A DNA stretch of 64,000 nucleotides, taken from NCBI GenBank assembly GCA_030272585.1, contig BSYQ01000008.1, positions 1,426,001 to 1,490,000 of the forward strand, given 5' to 3'. Of this stretch, positions 48,201-58,310 are shown in pieces (position 1 is the first letter of the stretch; every line of letters starts with the position of its first letter). This stretch comes from Bryopsis sp. KO-2023 (lineage: Eukaryota; Chlorophyta; Ulvophyceae; Bryopsidales; Bryopsidaceae). A program made the translations under genes and the position numbers. Under the pieces are notes generated by a model. The model saw only the letters and a program-made list of their open reading frames with translations. It searched no databases and was not told the DNA's origin.

Positions 48201-48593
48201 TTTTGTTTGCTCCAGCAACGCGCCGTTCGCGGGGATCGGTATCTTTTGACTTTCGGCGGTTTTGGAGGATTCCCTGCTGGAATCGTCGTGGTGTGACTGA
48301 CGTCCCTCGCTGGGTTCGTCTCTTGCCGCTCGAGGACTTGAGGGCTTGCCTTTTGCACCCTCCAGGAGCGCTCTGGCTCTTGCTGCATTTGACCTGGTGT
48401 TCCACTCTGCGCCCAAGTTCGCATACGACTCGTAGTCGACGGACGAGTCACGCGAAGGTCCCGGACGATCCCACAGAGTACAGTAGTACCGACTGTACCC
48501 TTGTGGTCTCGTGTGCTCTTGGTGCTCCCCTCGGTCGCGCCCAAAATAGCTTCCAAGATCTGCCCCAGAAGCCAGCCACTCCGAGACCTTCAT
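45230..48593 (-). CDS. Large disordered protein with repeated LC8-type QT motifs
   Basis: Four exons, 48593-47973, 47900-47778, 47689-47558 and 47395-45230, all phase 0, give about 1013 aa. The sequence is hydrophilic, Ser/Glu/Arg rich and mostly low complexity, with predicted helical charged stretches (RERSQLKRQQKKEY) and a helical C-terminus (KVARDMAMLASRLQ). No enzyme domain is recognised. Between about 47145 and 46580 there are five short motifs of the dynein light chain LC8-binding kind: NAQTE, EIQTE, GSQTS, GIQTE and FTQTS. A spaced series of such motifs is typical of LC8-dimerised scaffold proteins, so a scaffold role is inferred. The start at 48593 is the first Met of a long open exon; an upstream exon is possible. 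Confidence 0.75.
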
Positions 48594-49771
48594 GGACGAG
48601 TCTGACGTTGTATTGCTCCCAGCTGTTGCAGCAAAAGCAAGAGAGCATTGAACGTCGGGACAAAGTGTGGTCTAGTCGACCAGACCAGACGTCGAAACCT
48701 TTTGACAGTAATCACAACAGTTGAGCTTGGCCGTCAAAAGTTCCACACCTCCACCGTAGCGCTCCGTGCTGTCGCGCACCCTCTGCATGATCGCGTGGGG
48801 TCCTTGCAGCCCGAGCAGATCCCTGATGGCTTGTCTGCTCATTCGGATAGGCACTCTTGGAGGTCAAAAAGCTTTCAGGTGAAAGGTTAGGGTGCAGATG
48901 TCCTGGTGGGTCAATGCTTAAAGCCAAGCGCGGGAAGCAGTTGGCGCGGGGGCGAATGATGGAACTTGATTCTGTCATTGCAGACATTTAGTTTGAGTGG
49001 TTGTAGTTTCCCAAGGCGAAATTTTCTGGCAGATTGAATAATATTCACACAATCTATAGAACCAGCAGCTGGAAGAAGCGGTAGTTCACGAATTCTTTGA
49101 ATTTAATAACGGCATTTTCTTTTTGAATGTCCTTTTTATTCTTCCTTTCGTTCTTTGCATTCAGATGTTTTTCGATGGGCTAATCCCAAGGATCTTTTTA
49201 GTAGGGTGCCATCGGGCAAATTAGCTTTAGTTATCAGCAAAATGGCTTCAATACGTTCAGCAGGTTTACAATCCTAAGGTTTTTGTTTTGTTTTTGTTTT
49301 TTTTTTGTTTTTCTTTTTCTTTTCTTTCCTTTTTGTCTTTGTTCCAGCATCATAGAGGGTGATGGCTCTCTTTTGCTGTGGGTTGTAATTATGATTATGA
49401 TTATGATTATGATTATCACGAATTCTTTGAAAAAGCCATCAAAACAATTGAGCCAGACAGCGTCCCTCAACCACTACTGGATCGATAGAGTATCCACCAT
49501 CCTCACAAGTTTTGCTTCCAAATACTTCCAACGACAATTAACCCCGTCGGACATGGTGCCTTTAAATATCCTCTCTACCACTGCCAAATAGCAGCATTCA
49601 CAGCAGACCTAACTACCCTCCCCTTCGGACCAAAAAAAGAAAAAAGAGAAAGTCTCTGCACACAAAAAATCATGATGGGAAGAGTATACCAGGCAAAAAT
49701 TGGGCCTACAACAAACGAGCGTTTTGCACTGGACTCGGGAAGGAGAATTGCAGGCTGTAAAGGGTACAGCA
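48594..49771. other. Upstream flank and intergenic DNA
   Basis: Probable promoter of the minus-strand gene starting at 48593 plus unannotated DNA. It has poly-T and an ATTATG microsatellite (49389-49417). No supported exon. Confidence 0.4.
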
Positions 49772-50035
49772 ATGTCGATGTTGAAATACTTTATTTTTTG
49801 GGGGGGTGCAGCGGGACTCCTGTATATGGATGCTTGCTTCACACTTTTGTTTACTTCCTTCTATTTTCTAATTTTTACGAGGGCTGTGAGATTATTTTTT
49901 ATATTTATGCCCGTGGTTTTGTTTGGGGGCATTGTGTTGGTGTTGGCCAACTCGCTGGAATCGGGGGCTCAGAAAGAGAGGAATGCTGAACTGGCAGCTA
50001 ACAAGCAGAAAAAAGCAAGCGGGATGAAGACGTGA
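49772..50035 (+). CDS. Small two-pass membrane protein
   Basis: The 87-codon frame starts at an ATG shortly after a good acceptor (GAATTGCAG at 49745-49753), so it may be the last exon of a longer gene. It encodes two or three hydrophobic segments (LKYFIFWGGAAGLLYM; FTLLFTSFYFLIF; LFFIFMPVVLFGGIVLVLA) and a charged, Lys-rich C-terminal tail (KERNAELAANKQKKASGMKT). No family is recognised. Support comes from composition and the upstream acceptor only. Confidence 0.5.
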   Translation: MSMLKYFIFWGGAAGLLYMDACFTLLFTSFYFLIFTRAVRLFFIFMPVVLFGGIVLVLANSLESGAQKERNAELAANKQKKASGMKT

Positions 50036-52280
50036 GCATTCGATCGGCTGTTGGCTGGTTGCAGGTGGGTGGGACCGACCCCCAGTTTCCCTAACATTCA
50101 ATATTATTTGACTGGCCAAGTGATGCTCTGGCATGTCCCTCAAGGACTGAATGCTGCTCATAAGCCCCTTTGAAACTGCAATTGTGCTCCCTTGACCTTT
50201 TTCTGAAATGTTTGCAGTCGCATTATGATAAGTGCGATTGACAGTGCTCGGATTCGATCAAACGGAATGTCGTTTTGCCCATTAGAACGGGAGGTGCTGC
50301 ATCCATCAGATTCATTCTGGGGCCCAGCCCTGTCACAGAATTGGGCTTTTGGGGGCGCAGTTTCAGGAGAACTGCAGATTTCATTTGTGGCACGGTAGTT
50401 CTTATATTTATTTGCCTGGTTTTGATTATGCGAGGTTTTAGGGCTCCTGCCTGTGTGTATGATCGAGGAATGTAGAAATTCAAAGTTGGTAGCTTTCTCG
50501 GACTGGTTTTTGGGCTATTTTGCTGTGGAAAGGAATCAGTTGTACGGAGGAGAGTTGGGGCAGCAGTTTTCCAAATCCGTTCTGTGTTCGTGTGCGAGTC
50601 AATCAATCAATCAATCAATCCTCTGATATGCTTCCTGCCGACACCTTGATTTTTGCAGAGCTCATGCAAGTCATAATGTGTGTGTTACTATGTTTTGGAC
50701 ACAGCAAACTTCCAACTGATGACACCGAATTTTATTCGAAAACAGAAAAAGGGAACTGAGCAATGTGCGTGTTGAAATGAATGAATTCCGGTTATCCCTG
50801 AACCCTCAATCTATCACAGTCCCCGAAAAGCCAACGAAAACCACAGACATCAACACACATTTTTCGAATCACCAAGTCAAGAAATTGTTGGGCAGGGCAA
50901 GAAGTCTAATTCACATGTCAAAAGATAACTTCTGTTCACCAACCCAACAAAGGTTATGCATACTTTCAGTCGAGGCCAGTCAGTCGAACTGCTGTGATAC
51001 ATTACAATCCCAACCGAAAAAACAGTGGTGGTGAGGAAATCTCCTCGATCCCTTGTTGATGAGCCTCAAGAAACAAGGGGTTTGCTCATCCTACTGATTT
51101 TTATCCAGCCAGTGATCGCCGTTCTACCCGTGTTTCATCCATAAACTACTGGACAAGTACTGTGAGGTCACTGTGCACTGAAAACATCGAATAATATCTG
51201 CTCACCACTGTATCACTACATCTTGAATGCAAATATTGCTCTGACAGGAAAAGCTGAAAAACGAAGTGTCTTGATGGAAAACGAAAGCAGCGCCATGAGG
51301 TTCTCTGTGCTGTTGATTTGATCTTGGGTGTTTGATGAAAAACCAGCATGGAGTCGAACCATGTATTTGTCTCCCAATATGGACACTGGATTGGCAGATG
51401 ATGTATGTGAGCTGCGAACATACCATTTTTGAACAAGATTTTTCCACTTGGATATATCCTCTGCCAGCTTCAAAAGTCTCAGCAAAGAAAGACGAAGCTT
51501 CCCTCTTTATCTTTCATTGAAAAAAACAAAAGCAGCCGACATTCCAAATGCCGGTCGAAAGGAAACCTTTGCAAGACATGTTAGCTTTGAAAGAGATAAC
51601 TGTATTTCATTGAGCAGACCTCTGTTGGATCATTCAACTTGAATGCAGTAACTTCGACTCCAGAGATGTTCAGGCTTACTTGAGTGCTCCCCTTCCCCAG
51701 ATGTTCTTCGCGAACAAACGTTGCCCCTCCTTGAATGCATGCTGCAGAAGTCCTTGGAAACCTGGAACGATTGCACCAATACAAATTGGAAAAAGTTGAA
51801 AGATCCCCCGGATTGAGGAATCTTCTGGCCAGTAACACTGTCCATAAATACTTGACAACTTGAACTACACCTGATGACTTGAAGGTGAATCATGCGTTGA
51901 AAAATGAACTTGGAACTGGTTGAAAACTGCAGAGGATGACCCAAACTGCATTCTTGAAAAATGCCCAAGCAAATAAAAGTGTTCATTGAAAAAACTCATT
52001 AGATGCTGGGCCCTTGAGGGTTGAAACTGAAGTTGAGAAAGAGGACAACATGCGTTGGTTGATATGCAACTTGAAGAATAAATTGGAATTGAAATGCAGG
52101 TTGAATAAAACGATGGTTGAAAAAGATACTTGCAGAATGCTGGTTGAAGAAAAAATTGGGGTGAAAAATAAGGCCATCCAGAAACCACAGTTGATGGGGT
52201 GTCATACTCACACCTCTCTCTCGGCTCCTCAATCCTCCTGCTTGTCCCGCCCGCTTTCCTCTTGATGTTGATGAGGTATT
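50036..52280. other. Intergenic DNA with diffuse GTTGAA repeats
   Basis: No supported gene. A TCAA microsatellite lies at 50599-50618. From about 51860 to 52160 GTTGAA/TTGAA recurs every 15-40 bp, giving a quasi-periodic low-complexity tract. Confidence 0.4.
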
Positions 52281-52299
52281 CCTCCGAAGTATTATTCTT

Positions 52300-52400
52300 T
52301 TCTTTTCTTTCTTTTTCTTTTCTTTCTTTTTCTTTTCTTTCTTTTTCTTTTCTTTCTTTTTCTTTTCTTTCTTTTTCTTTTCTTTCTTTTTCTTTTTCTT
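52300..52400. repeat. 15-bp pyrimidine minisatellite
   Basis: About six copies of CTTTCTTTTTCTTTT make an all-pyrimidine strand of roughly 100 bp just downstream of the coiled-coil gene. Homopurine/homopyrimidine mirror symmetry like this can form triplex DNA. Confidence 0.9.
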
Positions 52401-52447
52401 CTTTTTTCTCTTCTTTTGTCTTTTTTTTCTTTTTCTTTTTTATGATG

Positions 52448-54334
52448 TCATCTCTTTGGACATCCTCCTTTCCTCCTGACCTTCTGCTGGATATCCTTCA
52501 ATTCTCCGTCCTGTTCTCGGTGCTGTCTTCGTTTTTTGCTGGAATTTTTTTCTTTCCTTTCTTGCACCCTCAAGTCTGTCCCACCCACTTCCTTCTTTTC
52601 CTTCATGATCTCCTCCCATGTCCTCACCTTCAATGGAGTGTCCACAATTTCCCTTGGACTGCTCCTGTCCTCACCCACCCTGCTCGTCCCACCCGCTTTC
52701 TTTCTGATGCTGCTGAGATATTCGTCCAAAGCTGTCCTCCTCTCCATGTCTGCTTTTTCTTTGGCGATGTACCTTTCCTCCTGCCTTCTCTTCATCTCCC
52801 TGACCTCCTCCCTGATATCCTTCACTTCTCCATCCCCACTCTCCCTGTTCTCGGTAACGTCCTCCACCACCACATCTGCAACAGCAGCCAGTTTTTCCAC
52901 ATCCTCTGCATCCTTTTCATCCACCAAAGCATCCTCCACAGCAGCAAAGTTTTCTTCCACTTCTTCCGCATCCTCTTCCTTCACCAAATCCACCTCCAGT
53001 CCATCCAGAACTCGCCTGATTTCCTCCTCCCCCACCACTCCGGTCAGACGTTGCCTCAGCTCCTCATCCAATGCAGCCAAGTAGTTTTCCTCATCCTCAT
53101 TCACCAACTCCACCTCTGGTTCATCCAGAACTTCCTCATCCACCAAATCCCCCTCCGGCCCATTCAGAGTTTGCTTCAGCTCCTCCTCCCCCAACACTCC
53201 GGTCAGACGGATCTCAATCCACTCATCCACTGCAGCCAAATAGTTTTCCACTTGCTCCTCCACTGACTCCCCCTCCAATCTACCCAGAACTGGCCTCAGA
53301 TACTCACCCACTGCATCCAAAAAATTTTCCTCATTCACCAAATCCCCCTCCGGTTCATCCAGACTTTTTTCCTCTTCCTCATCCTCCTCCACCAAAACAT
53401 CCTCCACTGCATCCAGATTTTCTTCCACTTCCACTGCATTTTCCTCTTCCACCAAAACATCCTCCACTGCATCCAGATTTTCTTCCGCTTCCACTTCCTC
53501 CGCATCCTCCTCCACCAAAATATCCTCCACTGCATCCAGACTTTTTTCGGCTTCCACTGCATTTTCCTCTTCCACCGAAACATCCTCCACTCCAACCAGG
53601 TTTTCTTCCGCTTCCATTGCAGTTTCCTCCTCCACCAAAGAATCCTTCAGTCCAGCCAGATTTTTTTCGGCTTCCTCACGATGCATCTTTTCCAAGGCCA
53701 GTTCCTCCTTTTTTGTTTCCAATTCTTTTTTCATGTCTTCCAAATCTGCCCTTGCTGACCTGAGCTTTCCTTTTCTTCCTTTCAGTGCCTTTCTCATGTC
53801 CTTCATTTTCCCCCTTGCAACAGAAAGCTTCTCCTTCATTTCAACTGCACCTTTCTTTTTTTCCTCCAGATCTGCCTCTGCCAACCCAAGCTTCCTCCTG
53901 GTTTCCACCAACTTTGCCTTCACAACACCCAGTTCCTTTTTTGCTTTCCTGGTATTTTTTTCCTCTTTTTTCAGCTCCTCTACCACTTTTTCCTTCTCCT
54001 CCACCTCTTTTGAAATTCTCGCCGTCTTCCGATCCAAGCAAGTTTTTGCTGCCTTCATTTGAACTCTTCTCTTTCTTTTTTCTTCCTTTCTTTCGCGCTC
54101 CACCTCACCCAAGCCCTTCGTCGTCAAGTACAGCCACCAAACCAACAAAAATACCAACCCGACCAAGGCCAGAAAAAAGAAGGGAAGCATGCTGTCGCCG
54201 CCATTCGCCAAGATTGTGGTCCGCTCAACGTTTTCGCCTGTCGTCGCCTGGATATTATTCGTGGAAGCCTTAACATCTTGGAAAAGATACATCAAAGTGT
54301 TTTTCGCCAAGTTCGTAAGTGCCTGAGTCGCCAT
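52448..54334 (-). CDS. Single-pass membrane coiled-coil protein with acidic repeats
   Basis: A single long exon of about 628 aa from ATG 54334 (an in-frame ATG at 54367 exists, but a likely acceptor, ACTTCAG, lies between them, so the inner start is preferred). Near residue 50-70 is one membrane helix (LPFFFLALVGLVFLLVWWLY). It is followed by about 150 residues of Lys/Glu coiled coil (KELGVVKAKLVETRRKLGLA), then acidic repeats of the form ENLDAVEDVLVEEE (about 53635-53380), then longer units with LAA(V/L)DE and R-LTGV(V/L)GEEE, and a basic Arg/Lys-rich end. The family is unknown. The architecture suggests a membrane tether or scaffold with a large cytosolic coiled coil. Confidence 0.75.
   Translation of the reverse strand: MATQALTNLAKNTLMYLFQDVKASTNNIQATTGENVERTTILANGGDSMLPFFFLALVGLVFLLVWWLYLTTKGLGEVERERKEEKRKRRVQMKAAKTCLDRKTARISKEVEEKEKVVEELKKEEKNTRKAKKELGVVKAKLVETRRKLGLAEADLEEKKKGAVEMKEKLSVARGKMKDMRKALKGRKGKLRSARADLEDMKKELETKKEELALEKMHREEAEKNLAGLKDSLVEEETAMEAEENLVGVEDVSVEEENAVEAEKSLDAVEDILVEEDAEEVEAEENLDAVEDVLVEEENAVEVEENLDAVEDVLVEEDEEEEKSLDEPEGDLVNEENFLDAVGEYLRPVLGRLEGESVEEQVENYLAAVDEWIEIRLTGVLGEEELKQTLNGPEGDLVDEEVLDEPEVELVNEDEENYLAALDEELRQRLTGVVGEEEIRRVLDGLEVDLVKEEDAEEVEENFAAVEDALVDEKDAEDVEKLAAVADVVVEDVTENRESGDGEVKDIREEVREMKRRQEERYIAKEKADMERRTALDEYLSSIRKKAGGTSRVGEDRSSPREIVDTPLKVRTWEEIMKEKKEVGGTDLRVQERKEKNSSKKRRQHREQDGELKDIQQKVRRKGGCPKR
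53380..53640 (-). repeat. Coding minisatellite, acidic ENLDAVEDVLVEEE units
   Basis: Four to five degenerate units of about 42-60 bp encode repeated acidic peptides in the coiled-coil gene. Unit length varies but the frame is preserved, suggesting recent expansion and contraction under selection for the acidic character. Confidence 0.75.
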
Positions 54335-54369
54335 TTTTTTCGCCTGAAGTGTAAGTTTTGTTATCATTG

Positions 54370-54560
54370 TGTTCTCTTCGCTTGTGTTCGCCTTTGCCGC
54401 TACTTTGCCGCTGGTGTTCGCCTCGCTGGTGTTCGGATGTTCGCCTTGCTTTTGTTCGGTTGTTCGCCGTGCTCGCTGGTGTTCGCCCTTTCCGCTTGTC
54501 CGCCACGCTTTTTTTGTTCGCCTTAATTGTTATGTGTTTGCCGCCGTCCGCAAGAGAATT
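54370..54560 (-). promoter_or_regulatory. Cluster of GGCGAAC motifs upstream of the coiled-coil gene
   Basis: GTTCGCC (GGCGAAC on the gene strand) or close variants recur about eight times within 200 bp just upstream of the start of the minus-strand gene, with a few more TTCGCC copies inside its 5' end. They may be transcription-factor sites; the core resembles E2F sites, but this is inference. Confidence 0.4.
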
Positions 54561-55193
54561 CGTTCGCAGGTGAAAAAATGACAGGCGTAGAACGGGTTTT
54601 GTGTGGATCGTACGACACTGTCGTATATGACAGAATCACTGTTTCTGGAACGCATTCGTTTCTTGCAAGTGCTGTGTATGATGGTGGTGTGATGCTGTTG
54701 TTGAGTGGTGTTGGCTGCACTCTTGAGCATGAGCTTTCTCCTTTTACAAGGGATGGGTCAGGTGGAATTTCTTAATTTGCAAAGCATGACAATTTCACTC
54801 AATACGGAGATCGAGAATTCGACAGTGTTCTGTTCAGAGTGACAAGAAGGAAGCTCCTCTTGCTGGAACTGTAAATGAAGTTACAAAAACACATACAAAT
54901 ACAAGGTTACAAATATAGTTTTTCTACTTCCCCTCTCTTTACTCCCAGTCATGAAAACAAAAAACTGTGTGCATAGTCTCCTCTTCGTCATTCCTTTTTT
55001 TTCAACCCCTCCATAATGTTCTATCCCATTTCATATCCCTTTTCCAAAATTTTGAAATGTGATGCCCCTGGGAAAACTGACACCAAAAACCCAACTATAT
55101 ACAAATACTCCTTCCTTCCCCCATCAAAACTAAAAACGCAAAAACCTAATCAGCAAAAACAAAACAAAACAAAAGGTGCTGATTCAGCGCGGG
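54561..55193. other. Intergenic DNA and 3' flank of TRANK1-like copy B
   Basis: Minus-strand 55193-54815 aligns with the 3' UTR of copy A at 4593-4995. The remaining 54561-54815 has no recognisable feature. Confidence 0.5.
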
Positions 55194-58100
55194 TTAACGC
55201 TTCGATCCCTTTCTCTTCTCGTTCTTTTCCATGTGACGATTCTTCTTTTTTCCTTTTTTCTTCTTTTTCTTCCCAACCACAGTGAAATCGCCCTCTTGGT
55301 CATCCTCATCGTGGTACTGCAACAGCAAAGCACAAAAGACAAAAAAACCATCAAAAATATCTATATAAAAAAACTCCACAAAGAACAGTCACAAGTGGCG
55401 TTAGAACTTTCGGCCTCCTCACAGTACAAACGGGAATGAAATACAATGGGTGAAATTCCCATGAAATGACCCGGTGGATCCATGTCAGTCATTTGCACAT
55501 TGAACAGGCTACATGCGATTTCAGCCTCGATATATAGTTCTATATATGCATGTGAAAAGAGAGCCAAAAATAGAAAACCACCAAAGCGACAGTTGGAGCT
55601 TGGAATTTCCTCCTCCTATTGTTTTGTTGCTTTTTTGGGCCTTACGTCCATGTCTGGATCCATGCCATCTTCTTTACTCTCCTCTTGTTTTCTTTCTTCC
55701 TCGATGCTGTTCAACTCTTCTTCACATTTTTTCAGTTGGTTCTTCAGCTCATAGATCAAATCCTGCCAAAACACAACAATCAAAATTGAGCACCCCTTCC
55801 AGCCCACACCATTACTTCTTTCACCATCCATCGCCACTTCTACGGCTCCTTTCCTCTTTTCGCAATTTTGTCGATGGAAATTGAGCAGACATGCACACAC
55901 ACACACCTTCAAACTCTCTCTGTTTGTCCAAACCCGGGCTTCCTCCCTTGCCATACAGCTTTTTTTCAACTTCTCCGGGCTGAGCTCTCGTGACATTTCC
56001 ATTAACCTCACGCCGACATCTGGGTCGTCCGAAGCGATCTTTTTCACCTCCTCCACCTCAGCTTCGAAACTGGCCAATCTCTCCATCAACTTAGCAACAT
56101 GGGCCTGGACGTTTTCATACTTCTGAAAGAAGCAAAAAAACAAAGCAAAAAATGTCGAAAAAAAAGTTAAGCAAAGAAGCTAACACCAGTTTGAGGAATT
56201 TCGGAACCATACGGAAGAAATCAAGCAGCAAAATCACCTAGCTATCCATCAACCCCCCAAGAACACACATTCTATTCCAGTGCATGTGCGCCTCATAGAA
56301 GTAAATTCTTTATATCTTGCTGGGGACGAGGGAACCCTCCTGGATGACTAATACCTTGAATGCCTCCAAATGTTCCAGATGCTCTTTGCTTTCGTCGTGT
56401 TTCCCACAAGAAACCCTGGTTGGCTTTTTGGCCTCCTCAGCCACCCCCTCTCCCTCAGCCGCCGCCTCGAGATCGTCATTTCCTTTGGGACAGACTGTGC
56501 ACACATCTCTGCACAAGGGATGGAAAGCCAACCCCACGTGAACCCATTTCAAGCGCTTGCTGGGATCCCTGAAATTGCCGTACCCTGCCTCCTTGGAGGC
56601 ATCTATGTCTGACAAGGTTTTGCTTTTTCTCAGACTGGCCTTGGCCCTTCGATGCCATCTCAAAAACCCATCGTGCCATTTTGTCCCCCTAAGAAAATGC
56701 AACATCAAGCGAACAGAAAGACATGAACTTTTCCATTTCCTGACACGAGAACCCACCAAAAGTAGCGAAAGGAGAGGCTGAAAACAAAAAGTACAGTCAC
56801 CTTTTCTCTCTGACCCCCTTGATGAATTTCAAGTGCTCCCCCCAGACCTCTTCGATAATGGAAACGGCCTCCGCCTCTTTGCTCCGGGTTACTTTCGGGG
56901 TATTCTCCTTGGCAGCCGGCGGAATGAACAGCCCATATTCTGAAATCATTAAAAAAAAAAACAAAAAAAACCTTCCTTTATGAGAAACCAAAAAATCCTC
57001 TTTACACTCTGGTCCAAACTGGAGAGAAAATTCATGCCCGGCAGCATCCCCACACAATAATATGTGGCCAGAAATTCTCACCATGGGGAATGTCATAAAG
57101 CCTTGCTTCTTTGGCTTGCTTGACCTCTTTCTCCGTGAAGTACAACTTCTTGTGTTGCAACTTGGCTTTCTCATTTAGCATTGTCTGCCAAGGATGGAAC
57201 GCCGACACGGTTCCCATCTCCGTATTTTTGGTCAGCGTCCCGATGCCTGACCGCCACAAAAAAAGCAAAAACTTCGTTGGAAAAGAGTTCTCCCATTCTT
57301 TTTGAGTTGGCGTCCTGATCTCGAATTTTCGAAACCTAAAATTTGCATGATGAGAGCCGCCACCCGCATCCAGAATAAGAAAAAACGAAACTTTTGATTT
57401 TTCTTGAAAAAATACACAGCCATTTCTTTTCTCGCCCCCCCCCCCCCCCCCCCCTTCACCCCACTCCCTTCCCCTAAACCTTACACAAACATTACCCAGG
57501 CTCACCGATTTGCAAATCCGCGCAAGTGTCCTTCAAGGATTTTATCAGCATCGCTGGCGTCCAGGTCGCATTTTCCAGCATTTTCGACACCTTCACATTT
57601 TTCCCCGGGACGTCGATCTTTTTCACGCAAGTCACCAGGGGGGGGAGGAACTTCATGGTGAAAGCATCCTGCTTTTTTGAGGCCTCCGTGGCCACCGCCA
57701 GAAGCGTGCATGCGATCAATGCCACAGCCCTCTTGCAATTCTGGACATGGGGCAGGGTCCAATCAGAAACCTCGGGGATCTCTGGCAAATGGATGTCGCA
57801 CACATGAAGAGGCAACCTCCTGGCCAGCAACCGACTGAAGTGTTGCTCCATGGAGACCGCCTGCAGATTTTACATGCAATGATTAGCAATTCTTGATTGA
57901 AAAAGCCAATGTGGTTGCCTGCGATTGATTCATTGAACAAGAAAGAGGTGTGTGGGACTCTTAAAGAAAACGGCAAAAAAAACATGGTGCAACCCAAGAA
58001 TGATTTTGTTGGATTTGCAGTGACTGATATATGCATATTTCTGAGATACCCTGTGCGGCTTGGCGGAGCTCTGGGGCAAAACTTGGTTGACAAAGTACCA

Positions 58101-58279
58101 CATCATTTGGACGAGTTTGGTCAGCTCTCTCTTTGCAAGATCCCGTTGTTCACGTTCGGGCACCATGGACTGCCAATGATTGAAAACGTAGTCGCTGATG
58201 GATCCTGCAGGGAAAAAAAACAGGGAGGAGCTTTACTTACCAACACCAAAAAGATTTTAGAATCATTATCATTCCTCTT

Positions 58280-58310
<31 letters not shown>

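Noticed and set aside
52199-53266. Long plus-strand open frame rich in Ser/Phe and Pro/His
   Set aside because: It is antisense to the coiled-coil gene and to the pyrimidine minisatellite; its composition simply reflects those repeats.
53071-53763. Proline-rich plus-strand frame
   Set aside because: It is an antisense shadow of the Glu-rich coding repeats on the minus strand.
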